The notes beneath the pieces are model-generated. The model searched no databases, was not told the origin of the DNA, and saw only the letters and a program-made list of their open reading frames with translations. 64,000 bases of DNA from Rhizobiaceae bacterium. Its GTDB lineage: Bacteria > Pseudomonadota > Alphaproteobacteria > Rhizobiales > Rhizobiaceae. The stretch covers positions 124,001-188,000 of the forward strand of contig JAILWO010000001.1 of NCBI GenBank assembly GCA_025698895.1, given 5' to 3'. Both the position numbers and the translations under genes were made by a program. Below, in pieces: positions 26,765-35,020 of this stretch (positions within the stretch are counted from its first letter, which is position 1; every line of letters starts with the position of its first letter).

Positions 26765-27256
26765 TCAGTGACTGACGCTGATGTCGCCCCTCATGCCGGA
26801 ATCGTAGTGACCCGGTATGAGGCAGGCGAAGCCGAAGTCGCCCGCCTTGGCGAAAGTCCAGACGATCTCGCCGGTCGCACCTGGAGCGAGCCTGATCGCG
26901 TTGGGATCGTCATGTTCCATCTCGGGGAAACGCTCCATCAGCGCCTTGTGCTCCATGATGCCATGATGGACATCCATCACGAACTCGTGGTCGAGTTCGC
27001 CCTTGTTGACGAATTTTAGGCGAAGCGTCTCTCCCTCCGAGATTGCCAGAGACGCGGGCTCGAACACCATGCCGCCGTCGTCCTGCTCTTTCATCGTAAT
27101 GGTGACGGTGCGAGAGACGTCGGCCGCCTTTCCGGGCGTGCCGATTGCCATCATTCCCGCTTCACCGTGGCCGTGGCCGCCGGCATGGCTACCGGCTGCC
27201 ATGGCGGATCCGGCCGTTGCGAGAAGGGCGACGACTGCCAAGCTCGGTGTCTTCAT
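26765..27256 (-). CDS. Cupredoxin (plastocyanin/azurin family), periplasmic
   Basis: This 163-aa protein has a signal peptide (LAVVALLATAGSAMA) and then a His-rich stretch (GSHAGGHGHGEAG). The cupredoxin domain shows the type-1 copper ligands: His in GELDHEF, and Cys, His and Met in FACLIPGHYDSGM. It would bind one copper ion and pass electrons to or from the multicopper oxidase encoded 25 nt upstream. The ATG follows AAGGAGC; upstream in-frame residues are noncoding in character. Confidence 0.92.
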   Translation of the reverse strand: MKTPSLAVVALLATAGSAMAAGSHAGGHGHGEAGMMAIGTPGKAADVSRTVTITMKEQDDGGMVFEPASLAISEGETLRLKFVNKGELDHEFVMDVHHGIMEHKALMERFPEMEHDDPNAIRLAPGATGEIVWTFAKAGDFGFACLIPGHYDSGMRGDISVSH

Positions 27257-27281
27257 GTGATGCTCCTTGCTGTCCATGTTT

Positions 27282-28640
27282 TCAGTGATTGGAGTGGCCA
27301 CCATGAGCGGCCGCAGGGGGTTCAGGGGTTGCGGACCCGGCTTTTGCCGGAGCCGGAAGGTTGCCCGTCCATTCGTAGGCAACTGTGCCCTCCGGATGCT
27401 CGTACCAGCCCGGATCGGCATAGTCGTTGGCGGCGATTCCCTCCCGTACCTTCACCACCGAGAACATGCCGCCCATTTCGATGGCGCCGAACTGACCCCA
27501 GCCGGTCATCATCGGGATCGTGTTGTCGGGGAGGGGCATTTCCATCTCGCCCATGTCCGCCATGCCGCGATTTCCCATCGCCATGTAGTCCGGCTGGATA
27601 CGCTGTATGCGGCGGGTCACGTCGGTCTTGTCTGCGCCGATGAAGGTCGGCACATCGTGACCCATCGCGTTCATGGTGTGGTGCGACTTGTGGCAGTGGA
27701 TCGCCCAGTCTCCCAGGTATTTTGCATCGAACTCGTAGGCCCGCATGGCGCCCACGGGAATGTCGATCGAGACTTCCGGCCAGCGCGCTTCCGGTCGCAC
27801 CCAGCCGCCGTCGGTGCCGGTGACTTCGAAGTCGTAGCCGTGCATGTGGATCGGATGGTTGGTCATGGTCAGGTTGCCGACCCTTACCCGAACCCGATCG
27901 TTCTTGTTGACGACCAGGTGACTGATGCCGGGGAAGACCCTGCTGTTCCAGCACCACAGGTTGAAGTCCGTCATTTCCATGACGCGCGGGACGTAGGATC
28001 CCGGCTCGATGTCGAAGGCGTTGAGCAGGAAGACGAAGTCGCGATCGACGCGGTGCAGCGATGGGTCCTTCGGGTGGATGACGAAGAAGCCCATCATGCC
28101 CATCGCCATCTGCACCATTTCGTCGGCGTGCGGGTGATACATGAAGGTCCCGCTCTTCACGAGATCGAACTCGTAGACAAAGGTCTTGCCGGGCGGGATG
28201 CCGGGCTGGGTCAGCCCCGTCACACCATCCATGCCGCAAGGCAGGATCATCCCATGCCAGTGAATGGTGGTGTGTTCCGGCAACCTGTTGGTGACAAAGA
28301 TGCGCACCCTGTCGCCTTCGACAGCCTCGATCGTGGGCCCCGGCGACTGGCCATTGTAGCCCCACAGGTAAGCGGTCATGCCGGGGCCGAGTTCCCGCTC
28401 GACCGGCTCGGCGACGAGATGGAACTCCTTGACGGTCCCGTTCATCCGGTGAGGAAGCGTCCAGCCGTTGAGGGTGACGACGGGCTGGTAGTCCGGCCCA
28501 CTTGAAGGGATGATGGGCGGTTGCATGTCGGGCGATTCCATAATGGGAGCATCCGGCAGGCTCATGGCCGAGGTCTTCGACCAGGCCGCGGCACTTGCGA
28601 GAAACGCGCCGCCCCCGAGCAGGTGTCTTCTGGTGATCAT
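27282..28640 (-). CDS. Multicopper oxidase, Tat-exported
   Basis: This 452-aa protein has a twin-arginine signal (ITRRHLLGGGAFLASAAA). The four copper-binding blocks are present: HWHGMILP, YHPHADEMVQMAMG, HPIHMHGYDF and HCHKSHHTMNAMGH. The Met-rich C-terminal part (MGNRGMADMGEMEMP) resembles copper-tolerance oxidases that turn Cu(I) into less toxic Cu(II) in the periplasm. It ends with a His-rich tail. Three-domain organisation and length are usual. It is 14 nt downstream of the outer membrane factor gene. Confidence 0.94.
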   Translation of the reverse strand: MITRRHLLGGGAFLASAAAWSKTSAMSLPDAPIMESPDMQPPIIPSSGPDYQPVVTLNGWTLPHRMNGTVKEFHLVAEPVERELGPGMTAYLWGYNGQSPGPTIEAVEGDRVRIFVTNRLPEHTTIHWHGMILPCGMDGVTGLTQPGIPPGKTFVYEFDLVKSGTFMYHPHADEMVQMAMGMMGFFVIHPKDPSLHRVDRDFVFLLNAFDIEPGSYVPRVMEMTDFNLWCWNSRVFPGISHLVVNKNDRVRVRVGNLTMTNHPIHMHGYDFEVTGTDGGWVRPEARWPEVSIDIPVGAMRAYEFDAKYLGDWAIHCHKSHHTMNAMGHDVPTFIGADKTDVTRRIQRIQPDYMAMGNRGMADMGEMEMPLPDNTIPMMTGWGQFGAIEMGGMFSVVKVREGIAANDYADPGWYEHPEGTVAYEWTGNLPAPAKAGSATPEPPAAAHGGHSNH

Positions 28641-28654
28641 TGCATCTACTCCGA

Positions 28655-30103
28655 TCAGTGTCCGGCGCCGCCGTCGTCGGCCGCTGCCGCGATGGCGCTT
28701 TCGCCGGTGGGGCTGCCGCCGCCTCCGCCAAAAATGGCAGTTCCCAGGTTCACGTCGGCGAGCCAGAACTGTCGCTTGGCGTTGAGTGAAAGCATGATCG
28801 AATTCACCTTCGCCCTCGTGTCGGCGAGAAGCTCGAAAGTGTTGGTGATCATGCCGTTGTAGGTGAGGAGAGCCTCTTCCTCGATCGTCGTGCGCAACGG
28901 CACCACGTTGTTCCGGTAGTGGCGTGCGATGTCGAGCGTGGAGCGATAGGCGTCATATGCGCTGCGCGCCTCGGAGCGGATGTTGACGGCGCGCTCGGCA
29001 AGCCGGTTGGCGGCCTGCATATAGGCCAACTCCGCCTTTCTCATTCGTGCCTGGCCGCTGTCGAAAATCGGGATGACGAATTCCAACTCGGCATTGATGT
29101 GGACGTTCGTCTTCGTCTCGCCGTGCTCCTCCTCCCGCTCAATCTCCACTCCCGTGACGAGTTCGAGGTCTGTGACGAGCCGCGTCGCCTGCGTCAGGCC
29201 ATGGGAGAGTGCAAGAGTTTCGAGCTCCAGCCGCGCAATCTCCAGGTCGACCCGGTTCTTGAGGGCCTGTGCCTCGATATCCTTTCGCGCGAGCGGGTTG
29301 GCTGGCAACGAAGGCAGCGCGTTCGGCACCTGGTAGTCGATGTCGTAGCCCCAAAGCCCCATCAGGCGAGTGAGCGCTTCCTTGGCCGCTCGCGCGTGCA
29401 TGCGTGCCTCCGCCGTCTGTCCGGCAAGCTCAGCGTAAAAGACGTGTTCGCGAGCTTGCCCGGATTTGGTGAAGGCGCCGGTCTCGCCAAGCTTCTGGGC
29501 AAGCGCTGACGCGGCATCGGCGGCGGCCTGGGCTCTGTTGAGGTAGGCAACCCGCTCCCACGCGGCCACCGCTTCGATCCATGCCCGGCGCGTGTCGGCG
29601 GCGAGCCGCAGCGTCGCTTCGGCAGCCCGCAACTGCGCTTGCCGGAAGAGCGCTTCGGCTACGGCCATACGGCGGGGCCGCGTCATCAGCGCAAGAATGT
29701 TGCCGACAATCGCGGTCTCCACCGTCCGGCTCGTATTGATTCCCATCACCCCGACGGAGACGCTAGGGTTGACCAGCAGAGACTGCTGCCAGAGGTCTGC
29801 GGATGACATGCCGAGGTCTGCATACGCTGCCTGCAGCCCCTTGTTGTTGAGGAGCGCCACCTGCACCGCGATGTCCGGTCCGATCGCCTTGCCCCTGACG
29901 AGTGCGCTCACGCGCTCGGCAAGAACCTGCGCTTCGGCACTAGACTGCACCCAAACCGTCTCGGTCCCAGTGGCGGCGGTTGCCTTGGCGGAGACTGTTT
30001 CGAAGCCGGCAAGAGGATCATCGAGCACGTCCGCCGTCGTGACACAGGCAGAAACGAGCAGCGGGAGCCCCATAGCAATGATCGTTCGAATGCCGCGCTT
30101 CAT
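28655..30103 (-). CDS. TolC-family outer membrane factor, copper-cluster type
   Basis: This 482-aa protein is a lipoprotein by its LVSAC lipobox (signal MKRGIRTIIAMGLPLLVSAC). It has the two-fold TolC repeat with long helices (ADLWQQSLLVNPSVSVGVMG, RRAWIEAVAAWERVAYLNRA, AELEFVIPIFDSGQARMRKA, RSEARSAYDAYRSTLDIARH). It forms the outer-membrane tunnel for metal or drug efflux, but no RND pump or membrane-fusion gene is next to it, unlike cusCFBA. It overlaps the lipoprotein gene by 4 nt (ATGA). Confidence 0.92.
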   Translation of the reverse strand: MKRGIRTIIAMGLPLLVSACVTTADVLDDPLAGFETVSAKATAATGTETVWVQSSAEAQVLAERVSALVRGKAIGPDIAVQVALLNNKGLQAAYADLGMSSADLWQQSLLVNPSVSVGVMGINTSRTVETAIVGNILALMTRPRRMAVAEALFRQAQLRAAEATLRLAADTRRAWIEAVAAWERVAYLNRAQAAADAASALAQKLGETGAFTKSGQAREHVFYAELAGQTAEARMHARAAKEALTRLMGLWGYDIDYQVPNALPSLPANPLARKDIEAQALKNRVDLEIARLELETLALSHGLTQATRLVTDLELVTGVEIEREEEHGETKTNVHINAELEFVIPIFDSGQARMRKAELAYMQAANRLAERAVNIRSEARSAYDAYRSTLDIARHYRNNVVPLRTTIEEEALLTYNGMITNTFELLADTRAKVNSIMLSLNAKRQFWLADVNLGTAIFGGGGGSPTGESAIAAAADDGGAGH

Positions 30104-30336
30104 GAGCCTTGCCCCCTATTGGCAGGGGAGAGTCGATCGTTGAGCCGACGCCAGTCATCGGGATTGGTTGGCCTGCGGGGGTGAAAGTCGCCCAGGGCGG
30201 GGGAATAGCGTGCGTCACGCAGCCCCATGGCCGGATCTGCGGGGTGGAAGAGCGGCAGCACGTTCGGCGGCGGCGATGCCGCGCACCCTGCCATGATGAG
30301 CGACGCACAGAGCGCCGCAATCGCTGGAATTTGCAT
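30100..30336 (-). CDS. Small lipoprotein of the copper cluster
   Basis: This 78-aa protein starts at MQIPAIAALCASLIMAGCAAS, with a lipobox at IMAGC. The mature part is short and rich in Pro, Asp and Arg (HPADPAMGLRDARYSPALGDF; RRPTNPDDWRRLNDR). It overlaps the outer membrane factor start by 4 nt, so the two are made together. No family recognised; a periplasmic adaptor is a fair guess only. Confidence 0.7.
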   Translation of the reverse strand: MQIPAIAALCASLIMAGCAASPPPNVLPLFHPADPAMGLRDARYSPALGDFHPRRPTNPDDWRRLNDRLSPANRGQGS

Positions 30337-30420
30337 GTGGAACCTTGAACCTGTTGCTGGTGGAGGCCCGCGCGCGGACGCACGGGTGCCCAAGCGCCGC
30401 CTTGGCGCGGCGAGACCGGC

Positions 30421-30822
30421 TCAGGTTCGGGGTGGTTGGACGACTTCGTCTGCTACCGAGAATAGCGGGGCAGCGCATTCGGCCGACTGGAAACCGCCAC
30501 TCGCCGGCTGCGGTACGGGCGGGCAATCGACGGGCATGGCATGCGCGGGCGCGCAATGAACTTCGCAGCTCTTTCCATCCCCCTTGCCGACACCATGATG
30601 GTCGACTGCATCGGCCATTTGACCACTTTGCGGGGCATCGTGCTTCGACAACTGATGATCATGCTGGTGCGAGGCGTTCTCGACCGCCGTCTGATCGTGA
30701 GCCCCTGCGGCATTGGCCGTCGCGAAGAGGCCGGGTTGAGACGCCAGCAGGGCGACGAATACCATTGCCAGCGCCGCGCGCAGCAGCCTGAGCCTGGCAA
30801 TGTCACCTATCAATCCCAACAT
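30421..30822 (-). CDS. Secreted His/Cys-rich protein of the copper cluster
   Basis: This 133-aa protein has a signal-like N-terminus (LLRAALAMVFVALLASQPGLFATANA) and a mature part dense in possible copper ligands: ENASHQHDHQLSKHDAP, DHHGVGKGDGKSCEVHCAPAHAM, DCPPV and SAECAAP. Proteins of this layout occur near copper oxidases in alphaproteobacteria but have no assigned activity. Upstream AAGG lies close to the ATG. It is 60 nt after the CueR-type gene. Confidence 0.75.
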   Translation of the reverse strand: MLGLIGDIARLRLLRAALAMVFVALLASQPGLFATANAAGAHDQTAVENASHQHDHQLSKHDAPQSGQMADAVDHHGVGKGDGKSCEVHCAPAHAMPVDCPPVPQPASGGFQSAECAAPLFSVADEVVQPPRT

Positions 30823-30882
30823 GGCCTTACCTACCGCACGAAGTGGACTGCGTTGTCAATCAGGTCGCGGAGCGATTGCCCA

Positions 30883-31320
30883 TCAGCCCACATGAAGTCG
30901 CAGCGATGGTTCCACCGCCTCTCCATGGAGAGCGGCTTTGCCGGACAATCCGTCGATAATGGGGCAATCGGGTCGATCGTCGCCATGGCAGTGGGCAACA
31001 AGGTGCTTCAGCATGTCCCGCAGTCCCAGCAATTCAACGATCTTGCACTCGATCTCTTCGAGTTTCGCCGTCGCGATCGCCTTGACCTCCGCGCTCTCGC
31101 GCTCCCTGTCGGCGTAGAGCGAGAGCAACTGCCGGCATTCCTCCACCGAAAACCCGATGCTGCGCGCCCGTTGAAGGAAGCGAAGCCGATGCACGTCCTC
31201 CACGGAATAGTCGCGATAGCCGTTGTCGCGGCGGTCGGGTGCAATGAGCCCGATCTCCTCGTAGTAGCGGATCGTCTTTGCAGGCAGACCCGACTTTTCC
31301 GATACTGTGCCGATATTCAT
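30883..31320 (-). CDS. cueR: CueR-type MerR-family copper-sensing regulator
   Basis: This 145-aa protein starts at MNIGTVSEKSGLPAKTIRYYEEIGL after a GAGGAG box. It has the MerR winged helix, a long dimerisation helix and the CueR metal loop C-x7-C (CHGDDRPDC), which binds Cu(I) linearly. It should activate promoters with 19-bp spacers; two such sites lie at the copA-remnant/copZ divergent region. It is 19 nt downstream of the truncated copA gene. Confidence 0.93.
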   Translation of the reverse strand: MNIGTVSEKSGLPAKTIRYYEEIGLIAPDRRDNGYRDYSVEDVHRLRFLQRARSIGFSVEECRQLLSLYADRERESAEVKAIATAKLEEIECKIVELLGLRDMLKHLVAHCHGDDRPDCPIIDGLSGKAALHGEAVEPSLRLHVG

Positions 31321-31339
31321 TGGGTTTCTCCTCGAGAAT

Positions 31340-32203
31340 CTAACCGAGCCGCACGGTGCGCAAACGCAGCGCATTCGCGATGACCGACACGGACGACAAG
31401 CTCATGGCCGCGGCCGCGATCATGGGTGACAGCAGCGTGACAAATACAGGATAGAGAACGCCGGCTGCCACGGGCACGCCAAGCGCATTGTAGACGAATG
31501 CGAAGAACAGGTTTTCCTTGATGTTGCGGATCGTTGCCTGCGCTAGCGCACGTGCCCGCACGATGCCATTGAGATCACCTTTGACCAGCGTTATCCCTGC
31601 GCTTTCCACTGCGACATCAGCACCGGTTCCCATTGCGATGCCGACATCGGCGGCGGCCAGCGCGGGTGCGTCGTTCACTCCGTCGCCCGCCATCGCGACT
31701 CGCGCGCCCTTCGCGCGAAGCTCTTCGATGAGCTTCTGCTTGCTGTCCGGCAGCATATCGGCGCGGACCTCATCAATGCCGAGCCTGGAGGCGACTGCCT
31801 TGGCGGTGCGCTCGTTGTCTCCCGTCGCCATGATGATGCGGAGGCCCTTGTCATGGAGCGCGCGGATCGCCTCGGCGGTCGTCTCCTTGACCGGATCCGC
31901 GACTGCCACGAAACCGGCGGACCGGCCGTCGACGGCAACGAACATGGCTGTCTTGCCCTCCGAGCGCATGGCGTCGGCGTGCTCGGAGATCGCATCGATG
32001 GCGATGCCGAGATCGGACATCATCGCCGCGTTCCCGAGGGCAACCCTTTGGCCGTCCACCATGGTCGCAAGGTTGACACTGGCTTCTATGACGCCTCCCA
32101 CGGATTTCAGGGCCCGCTCCACACGTCCCACGCAGGAAGCGCAAGTCATGCCCTGGATTGGGAGGGAAACGGTTTCCTCGGTGAATCTGGCTGGCGCATT
32201 CAT
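31340..32203 (-). CDS. Internally deleted copper P-type ATPase (CopA remnant, in frame)
   Basis: This 287-aa frame begins with a complete HMA domain (GMTCASC, Cys21 and Cys24) as in CopA, then jumps near residue 47 (VNLAT) straight into the last part of the nucleotide domain ([13 protein letters not shown]). It continues with [36 protein letters not shown] and the last two membrane helices. Missing are helices 1-6, the CPC motif, the actuator domain and the phosphorylated DKTGT aspartate: roughly 520 residues of a usual ~830. The frame is kept, so a protein could be made, but not a pump. The ATG follows AAGGAAA. Confidence 0.88.
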   Translation of the reverse strand: MNAPARFTEETVSLPIQGMTCASCVGRVERALKSVGGVIEASVNLATMVDGQRVALGNAAMMSDLGIAIDAISEHADAMRSEGKTAMFVAVDGRSAGFVAVADPVKETTAEAIRALHDKGLRIIMATGDNERTAKAVASRLGIDEVRADMLPDSKQKLIEELRAKGARVAMAGDGVNDAPALAAADVGIAMGTGADVAVESAGITLVKGDLNGIVRARALAQATIRNIKENLFFAFVYNALGVPVAAGVLYPVFVTLLSPMIAAAAMSLSSVSVIANALRLRTVRLG

Positions 32204-32238
32204 GACTGTTTCCTTCGGATTCGTCGTGTTGCGCCAAG

Positions 32239-32268
32239 ACATGGGATCTCCCATGGTGGGAGGGTCAA
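32239..32268 (-). promoter_or_regulatory. CueR-type promoter/operator for the copA remnant operon
   Basis: On the minus strand TTGACC (32268-32263) is followed by the dyad CTCCCACCATGGGAG inside a 19-nt spacer, the signature of MerR-family copper promoters. It lies 36 nt upstream of the copA remnant ATG and probably drives the whole leftward copper operon. Confidence 0.7.
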
Positions 32269-32386
32269 GAGATGATTTCCCGCTTTTTGGCAGTCCATCA
32301 TGTCGCTCCGCGCACGCGCGGACTGAGGTTTCACGTGCCGAGCCGAGAGCCTCTGTGCGTCGGCGGAAAAATCTGCGCGGTGTCGC

Positions 32387-32416
32387 TTGACCCTCCAATG
32401 CTGGGAAAGCCCACCT
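32387..32416 (+). promoter_or_regulatory. CueR-type promoter/operator for copZ
   Basis: TTGACC followed by CTCCAATGCTGGGAAAGCC, a 19-nt spacer with an imperfect dyad, 33 nt before the copZ ATG. It mirrors the site on the opposite strand, so one CueR would switch both directions. Confidence 0.65.
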
Positions 32417-32448
32417 GTCGTTTCGCCAAACACACCAAGGAGGCAAAC

Positions 32449-32649
32449 ATGCATTTCCACATCGAAAACATGACCTGCTTCGGCTGCGCCCGGAGCGTGA
32501 CCAAGGCGATCCAATCGGTCGACAAGGACGCGGTAATCAAGGCCGATCCCGAGAATCGGACTATCGACGTCGAGACATCAGCTGCACGTGGAGAGATCGA
32601 GCTCGTTCTCGTCGAAGCTGGCTATCCCGCCTCGCGCGAAGCGGCTTGA
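32449..32649 (+). CDS. copZ: CopZ-like copper chaperone
   Basis: This 66-aa protein is a single heavy-metal-associated ferredoxin-like domain. The metal site is MTCFGC (two Cys near residues 10 and 13). It starts at [10 protein letters not shown] after AAGGAGG. It would carry Cu(I) in the cytoplasm to an ATPase or to CueR. It is transcribed away from the copA remnant and is followed by a 54-aa secreted or anchored peptide gene. Confidence 0.92.
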   Translation: MHFHIENMTCFGCARSVTKAIQSVDKDAVIKADPENRTIDVETSAARGEIELVLVEAGYPASREAA

Positions 32650-32661
32650 CGGAAGACGACT

Positions 32662-32826
32662 ATGTCACGCCTGTCGATCACATTTTTAGGATTGGTCGCG
32701 GTAGCCGCGCTGGCGCTGATTTCGGTCCAGATGCAGGTGGTTGAATCGACATCCGTCTCATCAGGATCGGGTGCGAACGCTGTGTCTGATCTTCCGCATT
32801 CCGGAGCCGGGCACGCGGAACATTGA
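32662..32826 (+). CDS. 54-aa small exported or anchored peptide
   Basis: This short frame follows copZ by 12 nt with GGAAGA upstream. It has one hydrophobic segment (ITFLGLVAVAALALISVQM) and a polar Ser-rich part ending in His residues (LPHSGAGHAEH). It could be a membrane-anchored periplasmic peptide that touches copper through the terminal His residues. A strong hairpin lies 10 nt after the stop. No homologue recognised. Confidence 0.6.
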   Translation: MSRLSITFLGLVAVAALALISVQMQVVESTSVSSGSGANAVSDLPHSGAGHAEH

Positions 32827-32836
32827 GCATGTCCGG

Positions 32837-32865
32837 GCGGGCTAAACCATGGCGGTTTGGCCCGC
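32837..32865 (+). terminator. Hairpin terminator after copZ and the 54-aa gene
   Basis: A 12-bp stem with one G-T pair (32837-32848 with 32854-32865), loop ATGGC. No long T run follows, so efficiency is uncertain. The sequence from here to 33106 shows no gene. Confidence 0.55.
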
Positions 32866-33106
32866 TCATCTACTGCCGCAAACAGCGATTGCCATCGTTC
32901 ATATGCCAATCTGCACGATTGGCGACGACTGTTCGCTAGCGGAGAACCGCAACAACGTTGTCTGCAATCTAGTTGACAACCTTCGCATACATAGGACTCG
33001 CCAAGGCGGTCCTTACGACAATGAACGTCTGCAAACTGCGGTAACAGCGACGCAAGCTGCCTGTCCGGTTGCGGCCCCGTCTTTGCGCCTATCTTCGCAG
33101 ATTGAG

Positions 33107-33562
33107 CTACACTTTCGTGGTCGATCTACGCCCACGCTTTGCCGGTGCCGGCGCTTCCACCTTCTTCCGTCCGAGGCCCATCGTTTTCGCGAAGGCGGAG
33201 CGAGCGGCAGCGTAGGACGGCGCGACCATCGGATAATCGGCTGGCAATCCCCACTTGGCGCGGTACTCATCGGGCGTGAGCCCATGATGCGAGCTGAGGT
33301 GGCGCTTCAGCGACTTGAACTTCTGCCCGTCTTCAAGGCAGACGACATAGTCCTGCTGAACCGACTTCTTGACCGGTACGGCGGGCGTCTTCGCTTCGGC
33401 CTGGGGCTCAGCTTGGCCGTTCGAAAGCAGTGTCAGCGAGCGATGAACGTCACCGATCAGGGCGGGCAGGTCCGCTGCCGGGACCGGGTTGTTGGCGACA
33501 TAGGCTGAGACGATGTCGGCGGCAAGCGGGACTGTGTGGTTGCGGTCAATTGGATCGGTCAC
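33107..33562 (-). CDS. mucR: MucR/Ros-family zinc-finger transcriptional regulator
   Basis: This 151-aa protein is a full MucR: N-terminal helical oligomerisation part (AADIVSAYVANNPVPAADLPALI), then the prokaryotic zinc finger with CLEDGQKFKSLKRHLSSHHG (a Cys-Asp-His-His arrangement seen in some MucR) and the WGLPADYPMVAPSYAAARS block. The basic C-terminus is Lys/Arg-rich. MucR proteins act like H-NS, silencing AT-rich targets and controlling exopolysaccharide and motility. Start is GTG. An island-borne copy may silence island genes or alter host regulation. Confidence 0.93.
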   Translation of the reverse strand: MTDPIDRNHTVPLAADIVSAYVANNPVPAADLPALIGDVHRSLTLLSNGQAEPQAEAKTPAVPVKKSVQQDYVVCLEDGQKFKSLKRHLSSHHGLTPDEYRAKWGLPADYPMVAPSYAAARSAFAKTMGLGRKKVEAPAPAKRGRRSTTKV

Positions 33563-34124
33563 GGCAATATCCTTTCAAGCGGGGCAGGAAAACTTGGATC
33601 TACGTGGAGGCGATAGACCGTGCAGCGGTTCAGCAGAAAAAAGCTCTTGAGTGCCAGAACCTGTCGGCGATAGCGAAGCGAGCCTTGGGACAACAGGCGA
33701 ATTCGGACAGCGAGTCGAACACGACACGATCGGGCATGAGCCGTTCGATTTCATCGAGAGCCATTTTGACGGTCTCGCCAAGTTCCAGATCAGATGAATG
33801 AACGAGCGTTTGCCGCTGGCTTGAATCTAGGCTGAGTTCCGGCGGGACCAGTTCAAAAATCTCGATTCCCTCAAGATCAAGACCGTGCCTTTCAGCGACC
33901 GCCTGAAGCTCGCGCTTGCTTTCCGACAAGGTGATATAGAGGCATTTTTCGCTGCTATCGCGACCGTTAAGCAGAAACTGAAGGCCGATCGTGGTCTTGC
34001 CGCAACCGGGGCGACCCTCGACCAGATGGGATCGGCCAGCCGCAAATCCGCCACGCAGGATATGGTCGAGACCAGGTACCCCTGAACCTACCGGTGCGGC
34101 ATCCGATACTAGATCGTTTTGCAT
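33559..34124 (-). pseudogene. KaiC-like RecA-superfamily ATPase gene, frameshifted and truncated
   Basis: The first ~160 codons encode a good KaiC-type ATPase: PGLDHILRGGFAAGRSHLVEG, the Walker A GRPGCGKTT, LYITLSESKRELQ and the Walker B region RVVFDSLSE. After GAATTC (about 33,700) the frame is wrong and stops at 33630, whereas the next frame continues the family sequence (RLLSQGSLRYRRQVLALKSF) up to 33559, so one base was lost. Even repaired, it ends after ~190 codons where family members have ~480, because mucR abuts it. The start at MQNDLVSDAA has AGGAAG. Confidence 0.85.
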
Positions 34125-34291
34125 TTTTCTTCCTCGCTGGGGCACTGTTTGCCACGCCGTTCCGCCCTTGTCCGTGTTTTTGACGTACTTCTCGTCGGAT
34201 TCCTGGCCCGGCACTGATCGCGCTCGTGGGCAGCCTACCGCGACCTGCTGCCGGGTTTTCGGACACGAGGTTAAGCTAACATAGCTTGCTC

Positions 34292-34554
34292 CTAGAACTC
34301 GACGGGGCGGAGATAGCCGAGAGTCGAGTGCCTCCGCCGGGGTTGTAGAAACGCTTGATGTAATCGAACGCGTACGCCCTGACCGTCCCTCGTCCTGTAG
34401 ACCTTGCAGGCTTTCTGCTCGGTTCTCAGCGACGAGAAGAAGTTCTCCGTCGCAGCATTGTCCCGGAGATTGCCAACCGGCTCATCGAACAGATAATTCC
34501 GTGACCAGTCATCAGACGTTGGAACTGCTCGGTCGTGTATTGCGGTCCCTAGAC
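34292..34554 (-). pseudogene. IS3-family transposase (OrfB) 3' remnant
   Basis: Pieces of the integrase core C-terminus appear in alternating frames: TTEQFQRLMTGHGIICSMSR, then DNAATENFFSSLRTE and KVYRTRDG, then FDYIKRFYNP, then RRRHSTLGYLRPVEF with the stop. At least three frameshifts separate them. No terminal inverted repeats or orfA were found. It is an old insertion-sequence fossil next to the broken kaiC gene. Confidence 0.85.
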
Positions 34555-34726
34555 CAAATGGTGCAGCAGGCTGTCGAGCCTGCCCCGACGCCAGATTGCC
34601 ATGGTGAATGCTCGAGGCCGCCTTTGCCGTGGTCGAGCGGCACATCGGCGTCGTCAGCGTGTCCGACGCGCAGGTGCTGAGGGCGGAGCGTTTCTGACGG
34701 ACCGGCCGCACCTGCGGCCCAGACGT

Positions 34727-35017
34727 TCAAAGCACCGCCATAAACATGGCCCAAATCAAGACCGTCACCTCCGCCAGCCGCGCCCATGGTGGTGGGCCGG
34801 CATATCGGGCCGCGCTGCGATACACCCCCACTACCGCCGCCAGGAGATAGGGCAGCGCAAGAAGGTGGACCATCAGCGCTATGCCCACTGGCATTCCGGC
34901 GGCCAGAAGCGCCAGCGCACTTCCTGTGGCCAGCAGGCTGGCCAGCGTGCCGTAGAGGAGCGCGATTTTCCAGAACGCTTCGCCCAGCGGCAGCTGCCCC
35001 GCCCACAACGCGCGCAT
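34727..35017 (-). CDS. Small three-helix membrane protein beside terC
   Basis: This 96-aa frame follows terC by 3 nt. It is hydrophobic with about three membrane segments (KIALLYGTLASLLATGSALALLAAG; IALMVHLLALPYLLAAVVGVY; LAEVTVLIWAMFMAV). The AGGAG lies directly against the ATG, so a TTG nine bases further in may be the real start. Likely co-expressed with the TerC protein; family not recognised. Confidence 0.65.
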   Translation of the reverse strand: MRALWAGQLPLGEAFWKIALLYGTLASLLATGSALALLAAGMPVGIALMVHLLALPYLLAAVVGVYRSAARYAGPPPWARLAEVTVLIWAMFMAVL

Positions 35018-35020
35018 CTC

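Noticed and set aside
28655..30103. Full cusCFBA-type efflux system
   Set aside because: Only the outer membrane factor and CusF-like protein exist; no RND pump or membrane-fusion gene was found in the window.
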